Shown in pieces: positions 13,401 through 23,129 of a stretch of 64,000 nt of DNA. The notes under the pieces were generated by a model that saw nothing but the letters and a program-made list of their open reading frames with translations, ran no database searches and had not been told where the DNA came from. Positions within the stretch are counted from its first letter, which is position 1; the number at the start of each line of letters is the position of its first letter. Source of the DNA: Istiophorus platypterus (taxonomy: Eukaryota > Chordata > Actinopteri > Istiophoriformes > Istiophoridae); contig CM029124.1 in the NCBI GenBank assembly GCA_016859345.1, forward strand, positions 14,881,480 to 14,945,479. Reading direction: 5' to 3'. The translations under genes and the position numbers were made by a program.

Positions 13401-16400
13401 AGTCATGGTGATTGTGATCTGCCACTGTCGAAGCACACTTTGTGTATTTTACTGTTTGATTTTTAGAGGTAAGGTCCCTATGATTCATTTTTAATGGCTG
13501 CACAGAGGTACTGTACTTGTAAAAGGAGCTCACTGTGGGGATTTTTTAGAATGACCCTCGTCAAAAAGTATGAAGGGTGTTTTGGTTTAGAACAAACTGA
13601 ACAGAATATGACATGGAGGTTTGCAGTAGTCTTTAACATTTTATTGATAGAGTTCAGTTGTGTCCTTGACTTTGATGTTTTGCTTTTTGGGAGGTCATAT
13701 ATTTTTCTGGATAATAAATCAGGGACTGGCATTATTTGAATTCAAACTCAATCTGGTCATAGATAAATTGAATAATAGGGTCTAGTTTTGTCTGAGTGTG
13801 AATGCAGCCTGTTAGTAAAATCCCTTGTAAGTAATAACTTGGAGATGTACTGTAACTCAAAGTAACAGGAAAAAATATATCCCATACCAAAATGTGGATG
13901 ATCAACAAGTTTGTTTATATATTCTGTACAAATCTTATACAAGCCTGTGGCTGCAACTACTGATCACTTTCATCAACATTTATTTTTTATCATTTTCTAG
14001 ATTAATAGTTCAGTTAATTAAATGTCATAAAAGCATGACAAATATCCATCGATATCTTTCTCATTTTATCCTACCAACAATCCAGAACCTAAAGATAATT
14101 GGTAGCAGGAAAAGCTTAAGTACACCGATCCTTTACTTAAGTGAAGTATTTTCTCCACAGATAAATGGCTTCATATTATCCTATTAAATTATTAAATTGG
14201 CAATACCCAGGCAACAATGTGTAAGCAGCATTTTACTTCTGTGGCTGGTTGAGTTGGAGCTAGTTTTTACTGTTTAGTACAGCCCAGTGTGTCCGAGCCT
14301 CAATTTTCTGTCAGTCAATTAATTGTACTGAACAGGCCTGTATTAACCCGGATCTTATACAGTTTAGGTACATAAGCATGTGGACAGTGACACGATTTTC
14401 ATAATTTTCCCTCCGTACAACACAATGAATTTGAAACAAACAAATCAAGATGTAATTGAAGTGTAGACTTTCAGCTTTATTCAAAGGATTTCACAAAAAT
14501 ATTACATTAACCTTAAAGGAATTACAGATGATTTTTTTCAGTAACACCAAAAGGCCTGGAAGATCATGGAAGAAAACTAAAGTGAAGGAGAAGAAAAACC
14601 CTTCACAACATCTAGCCAGGTCAAGGAAACTCCAGGAAGTAGGCCAATCACTCTCAAAGTCTACAGTCAAGAGACACCTTCATGATGTAAATACAGAGCG
14701 TTTACCATGGATGCAAACCACTGGTACCACTTGAGAGCAGAAAAGCCAGATTAGACTTTGCCAGAAAACATCTACAAAAGCTGCCTAGATCTGATACTCG
14801 ATTCTTTGGACACTGAAACCTATATTAACTTGTGCCAGAATGATGAGAAGAGTAGAGTATGGAGATAGAAAGGAACGGGTCATAATCCAAAATAGACCAC
14901 ATCATCTGTCAGACATGGTGGAGGTAGTGTTATGGCACGGGCATATAGCTGTCACTGGAACTGGAGACACTGGTGTTTCTTGATAATGTTACTGCTGATA
15001 GAAGCAGCAGGATCAATTCTGAAGTTTATAGGGCTCTACTATCTACTCAGATGCAGACAAATGCTGAAAAGCAGATGGTTCCAGCTAGCTAGATAAGTGT
15101 GTGTGTGTGTGTGTGTGTGTCTGTCTGTATGTATATGTGTATATGTATGAATGAATATATATTTATATAAAATACGCAATATCTTAACATCTTCCTGATG
15201 TTACTGTCGCATGGGATTGCTACGTCTATCAGCACTGCCTTTCTCTGTTCTTTTTCTATCAACATGATGTCTGGTTGGTTAGCCAACACCAGTTTGTCAG
15301 TCTGGATCTGGAAGTCCCATAGGATCCTAGCCCAATCATTCTCAACCACCTTAGGAGGTGTCTTCCATTCTAATATAGGGACCTCCAGCCCATACTCAGT
15401 GCAGATGCTCCTGTACACTATGCCAGCCACTTGGTTATGGCGTTCCATGTACGCTCTTCCTGCCTGCTCTTTATGTGGTGAACTGTCTCAGGAGCAATTT
15501 TCCACAGCCTGCGTCTTGGGCCCTGTCTGGTGTGATAGACCCCCGCCTCTATTGATCTTATGCTGAGTGCCTGTTCTTGTGCTGCCATGATCAGTACTTC
15601 TTTGCTGTCTTTCAGTTCAGGCTTTTCCAGCCACTGGTAGGTGATATCAGCTATTCCTTCAATCTTTCACTGGTACATGCCGTGCAGGGGCTTGTCCCTA
15701 TATGATATTTCATCATCCTCTTCTGCATTATTGGGTTTCTGCTGCCTGAGGTATTCATTTAGCAGCTTATCTTTTGGGGCCATCTTCCTGATGTATTCCT
15801 GGATCTTGGTTGTTTCATCTTGGGCAGTGACCTCAATGCTCACCAGTCCTCGGCCTCCCTCATTCCATTTAGTGTACAATTTCAGGGTGCTGGACTTGGG
15901 ATGGAACCTCTCTGCATTGTGAGTATGTATGTAGATATAAATAATGTTTAAAAATCAATCTTAAATCAATTTGAATAAATGTATTATTTTGGCCGTTAAA
16001 AAATATGCTTGGCCAGTGGCTCTTTTCATCTACCAGCCACCTTGGCCAGCGTGTCAAAAAGTTAATTTCAGCCCTGCTCATAGTATAGATGGATAATGAC
16101 CCAAAACACACTGTAAAAGCAAGCCAAGAGTTTGTCAAGACAAGGAAATGGAATAGTCTTCAAAGGCCAAGTCAGGTTACTGACCCACTCGCAACTGAGC
16201 ATGCTTTACGATTTCTGAAGACAAAACTGAGGGCAGAAAGACCCACAAACAAGCAGCAACTGAAGGCGGCCACAGTAAAAGCCTGGCGAAGCATCTCAAG
16301 GGATGAAACTCTGCATTTGGTGACATCCATAGGTTCCAGACCTCAGGCAGTCATTGACTGTAGAGGATTTTTATCCTAGTATTAAAAGTATTCCTTGTTT

Positions 16401-19400
16401 ATAAATATTTTGGTTTGTCCAATTACTGACAATAAAGGGACAATAAGGGAGTATAAAAATGTCTGTAATTCCTGAATGGTTGATATTATACTTTTGAGAA
16501 ACCCTTTGAATTAAAACTGAAAGTCTACACTTCAATGACATCTTGATGGCTATGTTTCAAATCAGTTGTGGTGGTGTGCAGAGACAAAATTACAAAAATA
16601 TGTCACTGTCCAAATATTTATGCACCTAATCGTACATGCCTATATACATTTAAACAAAAACTGGTAATCAAATTTCCGAGTGACCAATAGAATATTAAAG
16701 TGCTACATTTTTAGGTGGGAATGGTGGACATATTGCCCTATAACACATAATACAATACTGCATTGTATTGGGATTTACATTATTTTTTATTAAAAACATA
16801 ATCTAAATATTGTATCATGGGACTCTGCAGGACAACAGGAAAAAGCACTGATGGGGATAGTTGGCCATATTACAGTATCTGTAATTCAGCTAGGTCGAGT
16901 TTCCTCTACAGCAGGTTCGCCCTAATAGCTCTATATTTCATTGAGGAAAACACCCTGTCAAAACTGACATGATGTATGACAATGTTACTTTTCACCCCAA
17001 CCTTGTCCCTCTTACTCTCTCATCCTCACTAATGCCTTCTCTTCCTCTCTCTCTCTCTCTCTGTAGTTTGACAAAGCATATGCCTACAGCATCCGCCACA
17101 TGTTTGGCAAAGAAGGCAAGCGAACAGACTACACCCCCTACAGTTGCATGAAGGTGATTTTATCAAACCTACCCAGCCAAGGCGACCATCACGGTAAGTT
17201 AACGACTGTTGGAAGAAGCCATTACCCATGTGATGATTCAATACCCAACTTTTTAGTTGAAGAACTTGGCATGGAAATAGTGACATAGCTGACTGGATGT
17301 TGCAATTAACAAAATCTTTGCGTATATAGATTTCACATGCTGAGCATTTCAGTTTCCTCCCTTCGGTGAAACAATTGATATGGTATCCTATTTTTTTCTA
17401 TATAGCTAATTATTTTCATTCATTTTCATTCTGTTTGTAGGATGTCCATTTCGTCACAGTGACCCTGAGCTGCTGAAGCAGAAGCTTCAGTTCTACAAAG
17501 TATCTCCAACTGGAATCAATCAGGTGGGTGTTTTCCTGTTTCAAATGGTTGGGAAGCCCTCTAACAATTCTCACCTGATCTCATTAAGTAATTTTTTTAT
17601 TTCATTCTATTTTATTTATTTGTTCATTTTTTTCCATTGGCTTTAATGAACTTGTGTCAAGTTCATTTAGAGACTTGCAAATGATACTACTACTCACCAC
17701 TCATCACCCTCATTGGCTGAGAACAGTTGGTCTTCACTTGAGTCTTCATAATGTTTCCTCTACAGTATACAGTATTAATAATACACAAGTTGAAGGTAAT
17801 TGCAGCATAAACCTCTGCAGGGAAGAGGGCAAAATATTGGACAAATTAAAACTGTGCCATGATGATGTCGCTAGATGAGAAGTTAGTGGATTACCTGAGT
17901 CATTATTTTATGGCAGTCCATTCGGTAGCTGACTCAACTTCATGAAGATTCCAGTGGAAATGATATTTCACAGGACAAGTGAAACCTTTGACCTCATGAA
18001 TGTCTGAACAAAACTGCTGCTTTCACAGGATGACCTAAAACATCTTCCCACAATAGTGGTTTATTTTGAAAAGACCTGAAATATAAAAGATAGTTGCGGT
18101 AGTAACAGTACGATTAAGCATCTTTTGAATGTTTTACAGATTTTTCTCTAATCCCCCAAGAACCGCTTAAAGTAAAGCTCACAAATAGGAAGTGAAGTAG
18201 TAATATCACATAAGTGTGATATTTACCCTTTTGCAAGAGCTGAAATAAAACTCAAAGCAAAGCCAGTGTTTGCCTTTTATTACCACTCTCACTCATCTAA
18301 CACCAGCCACAGTGCTTGAGCATGCTGGTGGCAGTATCATGCTGGAGGCAGCCTTCAGGAATAAAGGGAATAATGAAGGAGCCAAATACAGGCAGATTCC
18401 TCAGAAGAGTCTCTCTCTAAGTGAGTGCTGAAGACCTTGTATTTACTTTTCAGCAGGTAAGTTGGCCTGGGTTTGCAGTCACGCTAACACTACAGTGATT
18501 TTTAGTACAAGAATGTGGGAGCCCTTAGGTTGCTCAACCAAACTTGCCACTCACACCCTTCTCTTTTCAACGTCAGAGTCTCAGAGCCAGGAAAGAAAAA
18601 AATCCTAAAATTGAAATTTACCAGAAGACATGATGGTGTAATCATTTCCAACAGTTATCCTACAAAGAGTTGACAAAGGACATAGATTTTTTAATTATCC
18701 CAAATAAGCCTGTCATCTGTTTTCATTACATTTGTAAATATTTCTTGACGGATCTGTTTACTGCTGTCTTTATGGTTTTTGAGAGATGTTTGAGTCGGCA
18801 GTTCACTGAAAGCTGATTAAAAAAATTTTGATTTTAAGACTGAAAATCCCAAAATGTTGGCAAGATCTTGTGCAAATCTACTAGAATATAGTGTGTAACA
18901 GTTTACCGGTGTGAGAATACAGCAAAAATTTCTAACCTGGTGTCTTTGAACTTGTTTTTCTGTCCTCTACCTTATGTTGCAGATCCTGGAGCTAGTTAAA
19001 GGGATGCACTATCAGCTGGCATGCCAGAAGTACTTTGAGCTGACACACAATGTAAGTGCAGATTTAATTGGAAGTGGGGAGTAACTGGGGCCACCTGTGT
19101 CAGAGGCAGGGGTTCGTACCTTACATCTCATGCATGAAGGCTCGGGAGAGAGACCTAGAACTGTCATCACATCCATTATTAGCTGGCTGTCATAGCCACT
19201 TAATTATCATAGGTTAATTATAGCATTCAGATCTATTTTGTCCCCTGTGGATATTTATTTAATCTGTTTGAGTGCGATTGAAAGGGATAATCATTCCAAA
19301 TCATTTAAACTTAAAGTCCTGGTTTTAGAAAAGATCAGTGATTTGGGGGGGGGGGACTCACAATGTTATCATTTGAGTTTCACACATGATGATCTTCTAC

Positions 19401-21400
19401 ACACCTTGATACAGGATGTCTAAGGTGTAAGAGTTATCCTAAATTCTCAAATGTAAGGCATCAGTTCATTTTGGGAGGGAAAGTCCTTAGAATTGTAACA
19501 ATGACTTTACACAAAGAATTCATACAACATTAATAATTTAGATGTCATAGTTTGATTGGTTTCTATATTTGACTTTGCAGCAGTTGCATACATCGATCCA
19601 GTCAGTTTCAGTACAATTACCAGCAATTATACAGTATATGAGCTCTAAGAAACATACATCATAGATAGTGACAACCACACATCAATTACAAACAACATAA
19701 ACGTAAACATGAAACATTTTCTTTTTAAAATATATCAGTAATTACACAAACTGCCTACAATTTTGTCCATGAAAGAGGTTTGGTGTGTTCATATCACATG
19801 TTTACTGTCATGACTGTAACTGGTTAGAAGCAGTGTCTTTCATTTACTTATTTAATACATTAAAACCTGTGCTAATGACACACAAAAGTAAATTTCTCAT
19901 GGGATGTAAATGTTTTTTTAATAAACAGCATATAACGGCAGCAACTTTGGCCACAAGTTAATGGTAAAGGCAAACAGGTAGTAACAGAAGCAACATGTAG
20001 AGAAAAGTGATAAAGTTAGCTAACAGTGTCATTAATGTAAGTTACACAGCAATACCCATATAAAATCTGCAAACATTAGCCACCATAACTAGACCACATA
20101 AGTCTATAGCAGCAAACCCCTGAAGTTCACTATGTAGACAAAGATGTTTATTTCTTATGAGTTCACCTTTGTTTTTGTAACAGAATAAGTGAGCTCTTTC
20201 TTTTTTCAAAAATTACACAGTCTCACTCTCAGAAGTCTCATATGTGAATAAAGAATACATAAAAAAGGCAACTGTATTTTGTCTTCAAATACAGTTGTAA
20301 CCCTGGGCTCTTTCGCTTGCTGGCTGGTGATTCATTTTAATAAAAAATTCAGGTGTCATGTTTGCTTAAAGTCATTACATTTACATTCATTCAGTCCATG
20401 CAAACATTTGATGCAAAAAAGAAAAGAAAAAGAGATGATGTATTCTGCAGTCATGTGTAAAATTAATTAATTTGCTTCACAGGAGAATGTATACACATTA
20501 AATTCACATTCTTATGGAGCTTCTAGCTAATAAAAGCAATGATTTAACATGGGTATGTTGTAAGAGTCAGTATTGATCAGTAACACTTTATCATAGTTAT
20601 AATACGATACAACAATATATTATGTTATAATATAGCAGTTAAAGAGCTTAGTGCAGAATTCTTTCCTCCACTCATAGTTCAACAGGTAGAAATAAAAAAG
20701 CAAAATGTCTCTTTACTGAGCATCATTTGGCACCTGGAAGATGCTGATACTGTTATTGTGTACAACTCTGTCATAGTAATTTAAAACATGAATTCCTTCA
20801 TTATGAAAGGTTTTGAAAACATCAATCACCACTAAATAACTTTAAAAAATAAAGGTCACAGAAAGAGCATTTGAAAGAGTGAGAACTTCAGCTGTTAATT
20901 GATTATTAGGTTTTTACTCATAATGAGTGATTTTTGACATTTTATTTTCTGAAAGGGCATTTAATCTTTTCACCCGTGCTCTGATGGAATAGTTACGTGG
21001 TGACTTAGCCCACCAGTGTGGCTGTGAAAGTTCTCATTATTGTTAATGAATTGGTAAATTGTTACTAAATTAGCAATGAAGCAGATGTTACGTGATAATG
21101 TGATTAAAGGTGATGTGCTATTCTTATATCCTCTTGAACTACCCCCTCCTGTGTTCTCTCCTTTCTGAGCAGATTGAGGAGGCCAATTTTTCGCTCAACC
21201 ACCCGAACCAGTACTTCATAGAGAGCCAGAAAGTTTTGGGTGGAGGCAAAGACATAAAGCGAGAGATGGAGACTTCACAAAGGTCACAGGAAAACTCTGC
21301 TCCCAGAGGATCCACTTCAGCGCGAGAGGCAGCAGCAAACTCTTTCCAGGATTTGGCCGACATGACAGAGAATCTGGACTCTTACTTTCAAGATGCCTGA
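112..21400 (+). CDS. PRIM2: PRIM2, DNA primase large subunit (3' twelve coding exons; 5' end outside window)
   Basis: PRIM2 partners the catalytic subunit PRIM1 in the nuclear DNA polymerase alpha-primase complex, where its C-terminal Fe-S domain helps start RNA primers. Coding exons: 112-224, 706-800, 924-1044, 1822-1917, 3764-3901, 7113-7180, 8530-8602, 8875-9060, 17067-17193, 17441-17523, 18983-19051, 21173-21400. All have AG/GT borders and join in one frame with no stop before the TGA at 21398. The visible product is about 465 residues, and it aligns throughout with human PRIM2 (509 aa) as I recall it. The four cluster cysteines are at visible residues 244, 324, 341 and 381. Their spacings of 80, 17 and 40 equal those of human C287, C367, C384 and C424. 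The C-terminal tail is divergent and Ser/Glu-rich, ending in an acidic FQDA. About 51 N-terminal residues and the promoter are upstream of the window. Confidence 0.97.
706..800 (+). CDS. PRIM2: PRIM2 coding exon (KDHISHFILRLAYCQ)
   Basis: It carries the highly conserved DHISHFILRLAYCQ segment. Its first codons (DDRKSQSG) have no counterpart in human PRIM2 as I recall it, giving a net gain of eight residues. It ends with two bases of a Thr codon before GTAAGT. Confidence 0.95.
924..1044 (+). CDS. PRIM2: PRIM2 coding exon (LRRWFIQQEIDLFRYRF)
   Basis: LRRWFIQQEIDLFRYRF matches human LRRWFIQQEMDLLRFRF. The exon starts with the third base of the split Thr codon and ends in phase 0 before GTAAGT. 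Confidence 0.96.
1388..1473. repeat. (ATT)n microsatellite
   Basis: A long ATT/ATC trinucleotide run in the PRIM2 intron between exons 924-1044 and 1822-1917. The rest of that intron (1045-1821) shows nothing recognisable. Confidence 0.95.
1822..1917 (+). CDS. PRIM2: PRIM2 coding exon (EEKKAL...DFYK)
   Basis: It has 32 codons in phase 0 at both ends, from CTTCAG to GTGAGT. This is a variable part of the protein, but EEK near the start and YK at the end align with human DEEK...IYK. Confidence 0.92.
1918..3763 (+). other. PRIM2: PRIM2 intron with possible interspersed repeat
   Basis: It contains TTTA-type simple repeats at 2331-2368 and 3538-3555. The stretch 2370-2640, beginning with a near-palindrome around ATGATGTCATCAGGGTTATC, resembles a teleost interspersed repeat I recall, but I cannot name the family. 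I see no gene here. The acceptor is preceded by a run of about 13 T. Confidence 0.4.
3764..3901 (+). CDS. PRIM2: PRIM2 coding exon (VPFQDALDLVRTRKVYL)
   Basis: It has 46 codons, phase 0 at both ends. ALDLVRTRKVYL and DIVTIVLNDFRTRLSKALA match human ALDLFRGRKVYL and DIVAIILNEFRAKLSKALA. Confidence 0.97.
3902..7112 (+). other. PRIM2: PRIM2 intron, no recognised feature
   Basis: 3.2 kb of AT-rich sequence. The open frames at 4294-4653 (-) and 4475-4684 (+) overlap each other on opposite strands, match no family I know and lack supporting splice sites. I see no gene or clear transposon. Confidence 0.6.
7113..7180 (+). CDS. PRIM2: PRIM2 coding exon (LTARSLPAV)
   Basis: LTARSLPAVHSDERLQPLL is nearly identical to human LTARSLPAVQSDERLQPLL. 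It ends with two bases of a split Ser codon before GTAAGC. Confidence 0.97.
7181..8529 (+). other. PRIM2: PRIM2 intron, no recognised feature
   Basis: AT-rich intron. No coding exon, RNA gene or transposon is recognisable by eye. Confidence 0.6.
8530..8602 (+). CDS. PRIM2: PRIM2 coding exon (GQDYTIQKNVGNISL)
   Basis: GQDYTIQKNVGNISLEQID matches human GQDYSTQGNVGKISLDQID. It starts with one base completing the split Ser and ends in phase 0 before GTAAGT. Confidence 0.96.
8875..9060 (+). CDS. PRIM2: PRIM2 coding exon, first Fe-S cysteine and primer-binding motif
   Basis: 62 codons. KSFPLCMRQLH carries the first cluster cysteine (human C287). ENHHLRHGGRMQYGLFLKG is the conserved His/Arg motif of the C-terminal domain implicated in primer and template binding. 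Both are intact. Confidence 0.98.
9234..9440. repeat. Degenerate teleost interspersed repeat (TAATCGATTAAT-type)
   Basis: The sequence is rich in ATTGACAAATCAAT- and GATTAATCAAGAAAATAATC-like segments around a stretch resembling AAAATTCCAAAC. It resembles a short repeat I recall as abundant in percomorph fish, probably a non-autonomous DNA element. A related copy lies at 13947-14110 in the opposite orientation. The family name is uncertain. Confidence 0.5.
10484..10571 (+). repeat. 3' tail of a teleost LINE/SINE (TGAATTGAATT-ending)
   Basis: It starts CTGTAAGGTCT and ends GGCACTATATAGATAAAACT followed by GAATTGAATT. This matches the conserved retroposon tail I know from teleosts (GGCGCTATATAAATAAAATTGAATTG). 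An inverted copy lies at 56939-57033. Confidence 0.65.
11040..11420. other. GC-richer intronic block of unknown nature
   Basis: It is denser in G/C and CAG/CTG words than the surrounding intron. Open frames of 63-69 codons occur on both strands, which argues against any single one being coding. It could be an old repeat or a conserved non-coding element. Confidence 0.3.
13947..14110. repeat. Degenerate teleost interspersed repeat, second copy
   Basis: It begins GTGGCTGCAACTACTGATCA and contains AACAATCCAGAACCTAAAGA. These correspond to the end and middle of the repeat family seen at 9234-9440, in reverse orientation. Confidence 0.5.
14456..15078 (+). pseudogene. Tc1 transposase, N-terminal and central part (broken)
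   Basis: An open frame at 14456-14734 includes RPGRSWKKTKVKEKKNP and KSTVKRHLHD, which resemble the end of the DNA-binding region of Tc1 transposase. The downstream DNA around 14915 (GACATGGTGGAGGTAGTGTT) corresponds to the conserved GGGSIM segment. Stops and frameshifts interrupt it. The reading frame ends where the foreign insert starts near 15080. Confidence 0.75.
15097..15120. repeat. (GT)n microsatellite
   Basis: Twelve GT units at the edge of the retrotransposon insert, followed by a degenerate GT/AT tract to about 15170. Confidence 0.95.
15181..15920 (-). pseudogene. Retrotransposon polyprotein C-terminal region (broken)
   Basis: Read on the - strand from 15920 down, it gives LYTKWNEGGRGLVSIEVTAQ, DETTKIQEYIRKMAP and DKPLHGMYQ. 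After frameshifts it gives ERHNQVAGIVYR, ILWDFQIQTDKLVLANQPDI and DVAIPCDSNIRK. These words match a C-terminal region common in fish and cnidarian non-LTR elements, often auto-named R2-like. The exact clade cannot be fixed from this piece. Confidence 0.75.
16081..16379 (+). pseudogene. Tc1 transposase, C-terminal part
   Basis: The open frame begins MDNDPKHTVKAS, containing the second catalytic Asp of the DDE motif. It continues with EHALRFLKTKLRAERPTNKQ (catalytic Glu region), LKAATVKAWRSIS and SRPQAVIDCRG, the classic Tc1 C-terminus. The usual SPDLNPIEHA motif is altered, and there is no intact N-terminus in frame. Confidence 0.85.
17045..17062 (+). repeat. (CT)9 microsatellite forming the polypyrimidine tract of a PRIM2 acceptor
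   Basis: Nine CT units run straight into GTAG at 17063-17066, immediately before the exon at 17067. Confidence 0.95.
17067..17193 (+). CDS. PRIM2: PRIM2 coding exon, second Fe-S cysteine
   Basis: It reads FDKAYAYSIRHMFGKEGKR then TDYTPYSCMKVILSN, with the cysteine equal to human C367. It ends in phase 1 before GTAAGT. Confidence 0.98.
17441..17523 (+). CDS. PRIM2: PRIM2 coding exon, third Fe-S cysteine
   Basis: GCPFRHSDPELLKQKLQ, with the cysteine equal to human C384, then FYKVSPTGINQ. It ends in phase 0 before GTGGGT. Confidence 0.98.
17828..17905 (+). repeat. Teleost interspersed repeat fragment
   Basis: TATTGGACAAATTAAAACTG followed by ATGATGATGTCGCTAGATGA matches a widespread fish repeat I recall. 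That repeat is also represented at 63030-63322, where the next part of the consensus (AAAGTCAGGGGATCACC) is better preserved. Confidence 0.55.
18310..18360 (+). mobile_element. Possible Tc1-like transposase scrap
   Basis: CATGCTGGTGGCAGTATCAT resembles the DNA coding for the GGSIM segment of Tc1 transposases. There are no inverted repeats or other transposase parts nearby, so this is tentative. Confidence 0.3.
18983..19051 (+). CDS. PRIM2: PRIM2 coding exon, fourth Fe-S cysteine
   Basis: ILELVKGMHYQLACQKYFEL, with the cysteine equal to human C424. 23 codons, phase 0 at both ends. Confidence 0.98.
19052..21172 (+). other. PRIM2: Last PRIM2 intron, no recognised feature
   Basis: A 2.1-kb AT-rich intron with a G9 run near 19348. 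I see no gene, RNA gene or clear transposon. Confidence 0.6.
21173..21400 (+). CDS. PRIM2: PRIM2 last coding exon and stop
   Basis: FSLNHPNQYFIESQKVLGGG and KDIKRE match human FSLNHPNQFFCESQRILNGG and KDIKKE. The following Ser/Glu/Ala-rich tail is not conserved. The TGA is at 21398-21400. Confidence 0.98.
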   Translation: MEEANFSLNHPNQYFIESQKVLGGGKDIKREMETSQRSQENSAPRGSTSAREAAANSFQDLADMTENLDSYFQDA

Positions 21401-21438
21401 TTTTTTTTTTCTTTTTTTTTTTCTTTTATACATGTAGT

Positions 21439-21444
21439 AATAAA
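21439..21444 (+). promoter_or_regulatory. PRIM2: PRIM2 poly(A) signal (AATAAA)
   Basis: A canonical AATAAA 39 nt after the stop, followed by TGTTTGTC and then GGTTGGGGGATGTT as a GU-rich element. A second candidate, ATTAAA, is at 21523-21528. This implies a very short 3' UTR. Confidence 0.7.
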
Positions 21445-22277
21445 TGTTTGTCTTTTCAATGATAGCTGAAGGTTGGGGGATGTTCCAAATTCTGAATTGA
21501 GTTGAATCTTTATCTGACTTGTATTAAAGTTGCGTATCAGTACTCTTTTAATGATTTATGTCTAAATTAAACACAGAAGGGTTTGAGTTGACCTTGAGGT
21601 GACACTGTTATTATCTCACATCACATGGAAGTTGAGTTTCCTACCTGATAAAATTTCTTGTCAGTGTCACTGACGCTTCATTCATTTTGCTGTTTAACCT
21701 GTGCGTTACAAGTAGTCTCACGGTTTGTTTTGCGTCTTTGTTTTCACTCTGGTCTGAACTCAGATGGCTTATATCCAGTTTCAGTGCACAGTGTTTTGGC
21801 AGGGACGCAGTTTTCGGGGTGATGACTAGAACATTCCCCAGCTGTCTTAGAAACAATGTCATTTATTTGCTGGCAGGAGTATGGATGAATGGTGGCAGGA
21901 GGATGGATGAAAATAAACAATTTCCACAGCTGTATTATGCCACTTTGGAATATTGCCTCCTAGTGCACAATACAATTTATTCAAAGCATACGTGGCTATT
22001 TCCTTTCTCTTATCTTGAACTTCTGAATGCTTGATAATTTGTAAAAAAAAAAAATGGTGGCTGCCTGGAAGTCAAGAAGCTGTTTCACTGCTTGGGTAAT
22101 ACAGACTTCTCCCCTAATCTCTGTGCCTTCGGAGGTACTGTTTTGAGCTCTTATCTGCACTCTTACTGTGCATTTTACAAGATAACTAACTTTAGATCCA
22201 ATTAGAGGTGCTGAAGAGTTGGACCTGAATTATATGAATACAAATGCATTCTCCAGCAGACCAAAAGAAATACTGAA

Positions 22278-22698
22278 TGATGGAGAGAGAACCTCTCTCC
22301 GTAATTTAATGATTTAAATCTAATCTAATGTCCTGGATGGTATCAAATGTAAAAAAAAAACCAAAAAACGACCACCTGTCGTTTATTTTCTCCGCAGACT
22401 TTTATAAACGTTCAGACTACACTTCATCACTGTCTCATGCTTGTAAACACAGACAACAACACACATGGGCAAGATAGCTGAGCTTAAATTAAATTAATTT
22501 AAGTAAAAAAAAAAAAAAAAAACCTTGCATAGGAGAGAGAGGAGAGGGGAATATAATAATATAATAAGGGCGCAAACAGTTGTCGTTGCGAGACCTTGTC
22601 AGATGTTTTATTATTGGGATTTAATATTTGGCATTTGACAAAGCTTTGTTTGAGCTGTAGGCAGGGAAATTGACTAGGAGGCAGGAAATGTCCTTCTC
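22278..22698. repeat. 421-bp tandem duplication, copy 1
   Basis: It begins TGATGGAGAGAGAACCTCTC, which recurs at 22699. The first ~165 bp (through CTGTCTCATGCTTGTAA) are almost identical between copies. The rest is clearly related but shuffled by small indels, ending near GTAGGCAGGGAAATTGACTA. Confidence 0.85.
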
Positions 22699-23129
22699 TG
22701 ATGGAGAGAGAACCTCTCTCCGTAATTTAATGATTTAAATCTAATCTAATGTCCTGGATGGTATCAAATGTAAAAAAAAAAAAAAAAAAACACCACTTGT
22801 CGTTTATTTTCTCCGCAGACTTTTATAAACGTTCAGACTACACTTCATCACTGTCTCATGCTTGTAACATCAGAGCACAAACACATGGCCTGCACTGAGC
22901 ACATAGCTAGCTGGAATTAAATTAAAAAAAAAAAAAAATGCATGGTGATGCTGATAGGAGATTTATTTATTATATATAATAAACTGGATAATAACAAAGT
23001 GCAGCCGTGCTGTTGTCAGCAAGAGACCCTTGATGTTTAATATTTGGTGGAGCACGACTACATTTGACAAAGCTGGCAGTTTCTTAGGCTGTAGGCAGGA
23101 AATTGACTAGGACAGTGTTTATCTCCTTC
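22699..23129. repeat. 421-bp tandem duplication, copy 2
   Basis: Direct repeat of the preceding unit with the same order of landmarks: the near-identical head, an internal poly-A run, GATGTTTAATATTTGG, and an AGGCTGTAGGCAGGAAATTG tail. Confidence 0.85.

Larger units (their letters stand above)
15079..16080 (-). mobile_element. Non-LTR retrotransposon fragment inserted into the Tc1 element
   Basis: About 1 kb separates Tc1 bases that are adjacent in the family consensus (...AAATGCTGAAAAGC before, ...GATGGATAATGACCC after). The insert's - strand encodes pieces of a non-LTR retrotransposon polyprotein C-terminus. A GT microsatellite (15097-15120) is at one edge. The 15921-16080 side is AT-rich with no recognised content. 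The 5' part of the retrotransposon is missing. Confidence 0.7.
14358..16634 (+). mobile_element. Tc1/mariner-like transposon, inactive, interrupted
   Basis: The terminal inverted repeats begin at a TA at both ends. The left end (TACAGTTTAGGTACATAAGC) matches the reverse complement of the right end (TACGATTAGGTGCATAAATA). Both then share GGACAGTGACA and, further in, TGAAGTGTAGACTTTCAG, so each arm is about 200 bp. Between them are the broken halves of a transposase, separated by about 1 kb of unrelated sequence. Frameshifts, stops and degraded termini make it a fossil. A TA target duplication at both borders is consistent with the family. Confidence 0.85.
9061..17066 (+). other. PRIM2: PRIM2 largest intron (8 kb), transposon-rich
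   Basis: It holds several teleost repeats and a nested Tc1/LINE insertion, listed separately. It also holds a GC-richer block at about 11040-11420 and a poly-A run at 10949-10972. The stretches 11420-13940 and 16635-17040 show nothing I can name. Confidence 0.8.
17524..18982 (+). other. PRIM2: PRIM2 intron with repeat fragments
   Basis: It contains a piece of a teleost repeat at 17828-17905 and a short Tc1-like scrap near 18310-18360, listed separately. The rest is AT-rich with nothing recognised. Confidence 0.6.

Noticed and set aside
15198..15566. 122-codon + strand open frame
   Set aside because: It is antisense to the retrotransposon reading on the - strand, which has the recognisable motifs.
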